A stretch of 64,000 nt of DNA from Agapanthus africanus (taxonomy: Eukaryota; Streptophyta; Magnoliopsida; Asparagales; Amaryllidaceae): the NCBI GenBank assembly GCA_030015575.1, contig JASDDO010000014.1, forward strand, positions 162,783,911 to 162,847,910, written 5' to 3'. The notes beneath the pieces are model-generated. The model was not told where the DNA came from. It searched no databases and saw only the letters and a program-made list of their open reading frames with translations. This document shows positions 57,072-64,000 of this stretch, piece after piece. How positions within the stretch are numbered: the first letter of the stretch is position 1; each line of letters opens with the position of its first letter. Both the position numbers and the translations under genes were made by a program.

Positions 57072-59390
57072 TCACCATTAAGCTATACTAACTTGTGCTA
57101 ACACGTTTAAAATATCGATCGAACCGAATTTCGAAAATCACATTTTTTCAGCTCCTGTGTTTCTGTCGATTTTTTGAAGGGCCTAAAAATAATTTTACAT
57201 ATCACAGAAAGTTAAGCAGGGTTTTATAAGCATACTGGAAAAAATTGGGCACGTGATCCCACAAGAGCGCGGCGGTTCCGCGGTCAAACCCATGGTTTGA
57301 CCGTAGAAACGCGGCGCTTTAGTGGGAACAGTGCATCAATTTTTCCCAGAGAGCTTAGTTTTGGAATTTGTGGTTTTTGGTATATATTTTTTGGGCCCAG
57401 ATTTTGTTACTGTACAGCAGATGTACATGGGGCCCACTTCGGGAAATTTAGTCGATCGAAATTTTAAATTTGTTAGTATGCAGTATTTACATTATATCTC
57501 CGACCGGGAATGTCATTTGATCGGTAAACCGCGTCTGATTGCTATAGTTCTTTTAGACGGGTTTGCGAACGTGATATTCGCGTTGATGTTCTGTGTTGTG
57601 CTGTATTGTTGCGGATATGTCGTGGTGGATAGCAGTGTGCAATGATAGTGCAGTTTCAATTTATTTGTACTTTTGATATTGCGGGGCGAGCGTCCAACAT
57701 GTGGACTGCTGTTACTGCCTGTTTGTATAATATTCTTTTGGGGCACGACCGGGTCGAGGTCGATGTACCCGTTGTACATATTTTTATTTATGTACTAGGT
57801 TTATCCCGCGAAGGAGTGCACGGATAGCCAAGTTCTGGAGGGCAACAGGTCCGTATCTCATGGCATTGAGAGGCAGAGGGACCTCACTCTAGAATTGGCA
57901 GACTATTCGCCGCACTCGTAGGGGGTACAGTATGACCCAAGGAGGGGTGCTCAATTTACCGGATTCCGTGAAGTGCCGGGTGTTCCATTCACTTTGCTGT
58001 GGGGACTACCTCGCTTCAGGTTTTGGCGGGTAACTTGCCGCACCCGTAGGGGTCTAGGTTTCATTGCACAGGCTATCCACACGACCAGGGGAACGTCAGG
58101 TTTCAGTAGCGGCTCTGTGAAACCCGGGGATCCCAGATTATCTGTATTGTTCTGTGATGCTTATTACTTTTCTGTAATGTTGCATATTATCACGCCTGGA
58201 GCGATTATTGTATATTGGTATATATACTATTAGATGTTGTATATGTTTTACACCCGCGCTAGTCCAGCCCCCGCTCTGTCGTTAGTTAAGTAATCTAACG
58301 GGTGATGACGGGACCCAGTGACGAATGCGGATGGCATATACGTACATTTTATTTTTCGTTCTTTTCTGGTGTGATTGATTGATGGGACTGCATTGATTCT
58401 GATCAATGCAAGGATAAAACAAACCTATATTTGATGTTGTTGGAACAAATTTTAAAAAGTGTTATTACAAAGACGTTTCTTTTTGTTTTGCATAGTGATA
58501 TTCAGTTTAGAATATCCTGCACCTCATTCGACGAGGCAAGGGCCGATATCCCTTCACCGGGAGTGACCCCTTGGGCAGAAGTTTGCGTCAGGGTAATAAC
58601 TTCAATATAGTCGATTACAAGTTGCTTTGCATTGAGGTATTCAGTTGGAATATCCTGCACCTCATTCCACGAGGAAAGAGCCGAGATCCTTATACCGGGA
58701 GTGACCTTTTTAGCAAAACGTTTTCGCCACTATATTTTTATAAAAAGCTATCAGTTTCCTTCAACGAGATCAAGTTCATTACGTTAAAGGTTTTTCGCCA
58801 AAAACCAGCCGTAGCCCTCCGTCATTTCTTATGGATGGTCAGTAGTATTCAAGCTATGTTTGTTGGCCAAAGTCAAGGCATAGTGTTTGGTAGCTGCTGG
58901 GTATTCATCTGTTGCATAGATAGATGCGTTGGTTTGGGACAGTCGTTCTGCCTTGTTGGCCAAAGTCAAGCGCATGTGCGAGTGGGTTCAAATTAACCTG
59001 GACAATGACGGGTAGAACTTGACATGTGACTTATGATTTGTTGGCCAAAGTCAAGGTCATAAGAGCATGAGGCAAAAATTACATCGGGAGTTTCTAAAGA
59101 AACTGAAACTTGCCAGATATGCGCATACCTTCTGGAGTGTGATAATTTGAGTGGCTTCCATCAAGTTATCATGCGATGATAGTTGGATCCCGATTCTCAC
59201 TGATGAGTTGGTTTACTCTTCGGGTGATCCCGACTAATTCTTCTTTCAGGTTTGGAGGAGAATTTGAGATAACAGTGGAAGGTTTCCTGATTAGATAAAG
59301 TGATAACCATTCTGATCTAGGTTAGAGTGCACGCAGAGTGTTTCTTTTCTCTCTCTCTTTGGCAGCGACCATTTGACCGACCCTAGACTA
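57072..59390 (+). other. C4 5' leader (about 2.3 kb)
   Basis: Landmarks in order: GC-rich dyad with GCGGCGGTTCCGCGGT and the hairpin GGTCAAACCCATGGTTTGACC (57267-57318); the GCCGCACTCGTAGGGG motif twice (57909 and 58039); the hairpin CGTTAG/CTAACG (58280-58300); three TTGTTGGCCAAAGTCAAG motifs 84-94 bp apart (58859, 58953, 59037); CTCTCTCTCTTT before the coding start (59345-59360). Open frames of up to 141 codons here (58571-58996) carry no known domain and are not conserved in C3 or C5. Confidence 0.75.
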
Positions 59391-60580
59391 TGACTCAGTG
59401 ACCAAAGTTGACTGAACCTTCTTAAAATACTGGCTTTTGGATTGTCCTAGTTGCATAAGTCATTGCCACTCCTTCTTTTACCCTTTGTATTTCTCAGAAC
59501 ACCCATATTACTACGGACATCCACTTCCATTGGATAGATCCATCGTATGGTTATATACGAACTTGAAGGGACTTCTTCGAGGATGGATCCAAGTTCAGGA
59601 GAAATAGAATTGGTTTATTCAGTTGTCTTTTATTATCACCTTCTCTCAGGTTGCGAGGGCTCCTTAGTTTAGGAGAGTACACCTATTACGCTTATTGGAT
59701 AGTCTTATTCCAAACCATAGGCTGGTGCCGAAAGATAGGGAATGAAGAAAACCAATTAGCCTAAGTAGGGCGTACAGAAGGTAATATATAAAGACAAAAT
59801 AAAGGGATTAGAAAGAGGGCAAAATAAATTGCGACTGCTATCATTCACGACCAAACCGCGTACTTCATCGCCACTTCTATTTCACTTTTAAATGAATAAG
59901 GTATTATTCAGTTTTCTTTTATCATCACCTTCTCTCAAGTTGCGAGTACTCCTAAGATTAGGAGGGTACACCTATTAAGCTTACTGGATAGTCTTCTTCC
60001 AAACCATAGGCTGGTGCCGAACGGTAGGGAAGGAAGAAAACCATTTAGCCTAACGAAGGTGTACAGAAGGTAACGACTAAAGACAAATAAAGGGATTTGG
60101 AGAGATAGCAAAGAAATATACGGTTACAGTCATGAATAGGATTATGGAAAAGACATTACTAGGAATACCACGATACCCCTACGAGACATTTTAATGTTTC
60201 AGTTTCACTGCGCATTGCTAAAAGAAAACTGTTTTCCCGATTAGATACTTACTCCAGGGTATGTATTTACCAGGTTTCATTCTCATATCTGTATGGTTTT
60301 TACAGATGATAAGTGGGAGTAAGTTATTGGGAATTAGGTGATCATCCTCATTATATCGGAATTCGTTGTAATTGGTGATATTTAAGGAAATCGCCAGGGT
60401 ACAGTTTTCAACCTGCGATGCACAGGTTTTGAGTTATTCAACTCAGCAGACTTATACAGAGTATTGTATGTTGTCCAGTGTCCGTAAGGACAAAGGGGTA
60501 GGTCCTCGTACTATGTTCTGTTTACTTATGACTTCTCTAGTTTTAAGACAAGTGTTTCGTAGAAATACAATGTCTAAGTT
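59391..60580 (+). other. C4 noncoding block in place of gag-protease, with tandem duplication
   Basis: Two diverged tandem units of 288 bp start at 59616 and 59904 (TATTCAGTT..CTTTTAT..CACCTTCTCTC). C5 has one such unit. Each unit contains a CTCCTAA..TTAGGAG stem and the CCATAGGCTGGTGCCGA core. No open frame spans it. A weak trace of the protease site may be present near 60240 (GATTAGATACTTACTCCAGG), not enough to call. Confidence 0.65.
59616..60190 (+). repeat. Tandem pair of 288-bp units
   Basis: Unit 1 is 59616-59903 and unit 2 begins at 59904 and runs to about 60190. The two agree over nearly the whole length with substitutions and small gaps. Confidence 0.85.
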
Positions 60581-61230
60581 TTGAGAAGTTATGGGTATAA
60601 GAATAAAGTAGAGAACCAAATGTCGCAAGTATCAGGATTCTTCAAAGAGATTGAAGATGTAGATTCTTGTGATTAGTATTCAGATGATAGTAATGGTTTT
60701 GAGAAACTTGTTTCTCTTTCAGGTTACTCATAATTGGATGGATTCCTAAGCTGAGTAATGTTGATTAGCCTTTTTCCATTTAGTTGATATGCACTGGAGA
60801 CAGCTGCATGATTTGAATCCGGTTCCAATTAAATTAGTGCCTCTGTTTCTATATTGGATATAGAATGGTTCATATCTTAACGATGTTAAGGTAAGGGGAG
60901 TTGTCCAGCATATGCTTAAAACCAGGTACTGGATAACTCAAGGCACGTTTCTGTAATGGCAGTTTGTGGGTTGACCCTGGCTTTGACGAGGGTTGACATT
61001 TCTACCATCTGGAAGATCAATAGTGATATTGTTCTTGACTTGCCACAGTTTTAGTAAAATGGATTTTTTCAGAAAACAGTAGTGGGGGTATGGTAGAACT
61101 GAAAGTGATTCCAGAACCGCAAACGATTACGGAAAATTTAATAGGACCTATATATTCAATCAGGTTAGACATTCCAATAGCCACTCCGCAGATATGGAGG
61201 GTAACCTCAGTCACCCGAGAGGTACTCCGG
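60581..61230 (+). pseudogene. C4 integrase and linker remnant
   Basis: Base-level match to the integrase C-terminal coding of C2 and C3: the stretch at 60780-60960 corresponds to LETAAFLLNRVPTK through QNPDKLETRS. The linker follows at 61085-61220 (matches C5 18111-18310 in reverse, including GGTGACAGGGAGGT). No open frame, and the catalytic block cannot be read. Confidence 0.6.
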
Positions 61231-61790
61231 TAGCCTCAAGGACGGTGACAGGGAGGTTCTTGTTTACCCATACTTGACACTACTGTTGTTCCAGACTATG
61301 AGACCCGGTAAGAGGATAAGTATAACGTCGTTCTAAACTAGCTTTAGAAGTGTACGTGTATATTATTCTACCAGAGGGTTTTCGTAGTCAGTGGGAGCAG
61401 CGGAAGCGTAGTGGGCAAGTAACTTATGTCTATTTATAGGCTTGAGCAAATATAGCGGAGATTAGATCATCTAATTTTGATGAGACAATCACAGCTTTGA
61501 CTTCATCAGAATAGGGAATGGATCTGTTAAGAAGGTAGTAGAGTGTGATGTCCTGCTATTTGGATGACATACACAGAGTAGGAAGTAAAATTCCTATAAT
61601 ACGATCGGTTGTACTGTGGTCGTCACGCAGTTGTTTCTCCAGACAGGATATGGATATAATAACAGACAATCTGGTAACTAGGTCTATGGTTTTAGATCTA
61701 GATTTGGGTAGTTTCCCAATGTGGGTACTTTGGCAATATTCTAATAGTATTTTAGAATAGATGGCTCCTGGCATGGTGGTGTACCTGCAG
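61231..61790 (+). pseudogene. C4 reverse transcriptase remnant
   Basis: Catalytic box YLDD at 61557-61568, then a damaged ILLIG stretch, then LVTRSMVLDLDLGSFP as in C5. GTCAGTGGGAGCAGCGGAAG at 61393 equals the DSGSSGK coding of C3. The early RT blocks are missing or unreadable. Confidence 0.7.
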
Positions 61791-62478
61791 GTGATGGAGT
61801 CACCCTCTCTAAAGGTGTCTTAGAGACTAAAGGAGAGAGGGGTGTGCATGATTGGCAGATCACTTGCTTAGGCAATTGAGTCAATCATGAGATGTCAAGT
61901 ACCACACCAGATATTGTTTTTTGCACTAGATGCGATAAGTTTATATTAATCCAATCCTGAAGAAACATGAGGAAGCAGTTTTAGAACATAAGTGTATGTT
62001 CTATGGATTTGATGACGGCAGCCTCCTTGGGAGACGGTTATCATTCCAGGCTTCAAAGGTGACATGAATGACAGAGTGATTGTCAGAGTTATAGTTTTCC
62101 CTCTGATGAGGGACAGTATTATGGACAGGTGGTCCAAAAGGATACTGTGGGAGGTATGGTGCTAGATACTGATTAGGTTCAGTTATCGATACAGTCTAAG
62201 AAGTTTGGATTTGGAGTTCATTTATGAACTAGGTCCCATCAGATATCCAGACATATTCTAAGACAGGTATTACTCGATTCGGGAGATGGCTTTCTCTGTG
62301 AACTTGAGATTACGAGAGACATAGAAAGAAACATCAGGGCGGATCCACTCATTGAGGCTATTTCTCGAACACAAGAGTTTTACAAACTAGTTTTGTGAAA
62401 CTGATTAGTAGAGGAGTTGGGTGTTCGGTATCACACGGGCTGTGAGTATGCGACATCGTAATAATTAGCCTTGAGTGC
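61791..62478 (+). pseudogene. C4 RNase H remnant
   Basis: Aligned with C5 16631-17330 in reverse. Ends with the stretch (62330-62476) that leads to the polypurine tract in all copia copies, including GGCGGATCCACTCA, also present in C1 and C2. Stops in every frame. Confidence 0.6.
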
Positions 62479-62488
62479 AAGTGGGAGA
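62479..62488 (+). other. C4 polypurine tract
   Basis: AAGTGGGAGA, one base before the 3' LTR. Confidence 0.88.
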
Positions 62489-62489
62489 T

Positions 62490-64000
62490 TGTTGGAGATA
62501 GTGCCCTCAAAGTCAATTATTGGATCGCAGGTACGTGATTGCAATGATTGAGGCAGGACCTATACTGATATGACAGTCTTTCTCGAGATGATAGTATGCT
62601 ATCTGGTTTGTCTTTATCATCGTATACATGCTTTAGTTCACTATTGCATGATGATAGAGCCCATAGGATTCTTGCTTGACTACCAGCAGTATGATGGCGA
62701 TCATATACGTGGGAGCTGGGGTCTGTAAGCACATTCTTAAAGTGTCCATAGTCGTGGGAGTTTCAAGACAGGGCATCGATACTCCAGAGTAGACTAGTGT
62801 ATACAGTTGAGACCCCGACGAGGGGTGATGGCCGGTCTCGCAAGCCATTGGTGTTAGTTGGTTCACCTAAGATGTATACAGGTGCTCATTAGGTTATGAG
62901 TACACCGGACAGGACTCGCCGGGAATCTGCTAGTTGGTATTATACATATCGTCAGATAGCAATTCCCTGATGACATGTGTACAGGTTAGTTCATCGACCT
63001 GAGATCGTCATTTGTCTCGTGTGAGTTCCCACTGTGCTTAGATTACTACCCTACCACGCTCAAAGGAGTTGTGCAAACAGATTTTAGTTGGGTACAGTCC
63101 CGAGCCACATTGGAGGCAAGTGAGCGGATCATCGGGGATTCGTCTCTCCCGGTATTGGGAGTTGATGTCGTGCAGAGCACGGGTGGCCATCACTAGGAAT
63201 CCTCGGCCGAGGTAGTGGAGAATTACTGATTTGGATCAGTAGTTTCTCAGGTGGTGATGGGCTTCATACCGACACGATTTATCGCGTTATTAGGGGTCTG
63301 ACTTTATCCACCCCCTAGACTCGATATGCGATACTCTTTAGACGAATGGACCGGACTGTATATACATTGTCACTGTCAGGCTCAGTAGGGTTTATAGATG
63401 AGTTCGCTCGTCAGCTTCCCTTCCAATCAATACATAGGTAAAACGTTACGTGCAGCTTGTACCTCTGACGTGCTAGTGGTTATACCCAGTACCGATGTAT
63501 TGATGAGTCATTAGAGTCCCCCACAGACACTTTCCCAAGTTCGGGCGAAACGTTGTAGAGGCCGTATGGTGATATGGCAAGGTTTGGAAAAAGCATGTGC
63601 GTTTTCGCACGTGTCGTTTTTCGGACAGATAATGCTGGTAGGCTTTGGTTTAAGCCGGAACCCAGTATTATACTGTGTAGATATAATATCTTTGTCTCAG
63701 TTGCATTTGTATTCGGTCGTAATACAAATGCGGGTATGTTTATACTGATACGGGGTTATCCTGAAATTCGTTTCAGGATCACTTTTAGAAGTTGCCAGTT
63801 TCCAGTTTTCTATCAGCCGTATTTAACAATCGGTTAAATACGAATTTATATTTTCTTCTTGAGGGTGAGTCATGAGGTGAGTCATGAGTGTGGAAGCTTC
63901 TTGGATGATGACTAGGTTAGTGAATCATTCATTTGCTTTAATGTTATGATGAGGTGTTTTTGTGAGTCACCTTTTGCATTAAACTTTCTTGTAATGCTTA
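62490..64000 (+). repeat. C4 3' LTR (cut by window end)
   Basis: Starts TGTTGGAGATAGTGCCCTC and follows the 5' LTR closely to the last base. By comparison it should end near 64578 and be followed by GAGTA and the rest of C3 RNase H. Confidence 0.92.

Larger units (their letters stand above)
54969..64000 (+). mobile_element. C4, copia-type element with defective pol (3' end outside window)
   Basis: 5' LTR 54969-57057, primer site, leader, noncoding block with an internal duplication, decayed integrase-RT-RNase H, polypurine tract, and 3' LTR from 62490 to the window edge. The LTRs differ by few bases in the stretches compared, yet pol is full of stops and gag-protease is not recognisable. Together with C5 it defines a non-autonomous copia group (family B). 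Confidence 0.9.

Noticed and set aside
58571-58996. 141-codon plus-strand frame in the C4 leader
   Set aside because: Not conserved in the C3 or C5 leaders, no known domain, and it runs across the hairpin and repeat motifs.

Overview
The window is plant nuclear repeat DNA built almost wholly of LTR retrotransposons. The evidence is Ty1/copia elements with initiator-Met-tRNA primer sites (TGGTATCAGAGCC) and AAGTGGGAGA polypurine tracts, and Ty3/gypsy elements with a tRNA-Asp-type primer site (TGGCGCCGTTGCCGGGGAT) and a DLG aspartic protease of the kind seen in plant Tat/Athila-like lineages. I found no host gene, rRNA, tRNA or CRISPR array. Depth of nesting and decay suggest heterochromatin of a large angiosperm genome; I cannot name the species.

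Layout. (1) 1-10033: two broken plus-strand copies (C1, C2) of one copia family, each ending in a 2.2 kb LTR, with an inverted LTR fragment between them (4253-4811). (2) 10034-14631: older remains of a different copia family, one fragment per strand, around about 2.2 kb I cannot assign. (3) 14632-24279: a complete minus-strand copia-type element (C5) with two LTRs, PBS, PPT and a 13-bp flanking direct repeat; its gag-protease is not recognisable. (4) 24293-26995: LTR and pol end of a related minus-strand element (C6). (5) 26996-30109: probable long LTR of a further gypsy-type element. (6) 30110-37516 and 54905-54968: C3, the best preserved copia element (LTR, PBS, leader, gag, protease, integrase, RT), split by gypsy DNA. 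(7) 37517-54904: minus-strand gypsy element G1, which carries gypsy element G2 (41411-49657, perfect ACGCA target duplication). Both encode Gag and protease but lack RT, RNase H and integrase. (8) 54969-64000: copia element C4, inserted in the RNase H region of C3, with its 3' LTR cut by the window end.

The order of insertion can be read directly: C6-type DNA received the 26996 LTR element, which received C3, which received G1 (itself hit by G2) and later C4. C4, C5, G1 and G2 all look non-autonomous, with LTRs and noncoding parts better kept than polymerase, so they were probably moved by proteins supplied in trans.

The most unusual signal is a GC-rich dyad (CCGCGG-N2-CCGCGG type) present 185-305 nt downstream of the primer site in copia C3 and C4 and in gypsy G1 and G2, and again as a shared 20-bp perfect palindrome inside the LTRs of both gypsy families. 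A site for RNA dimerisation or packaging is a testable explanation.
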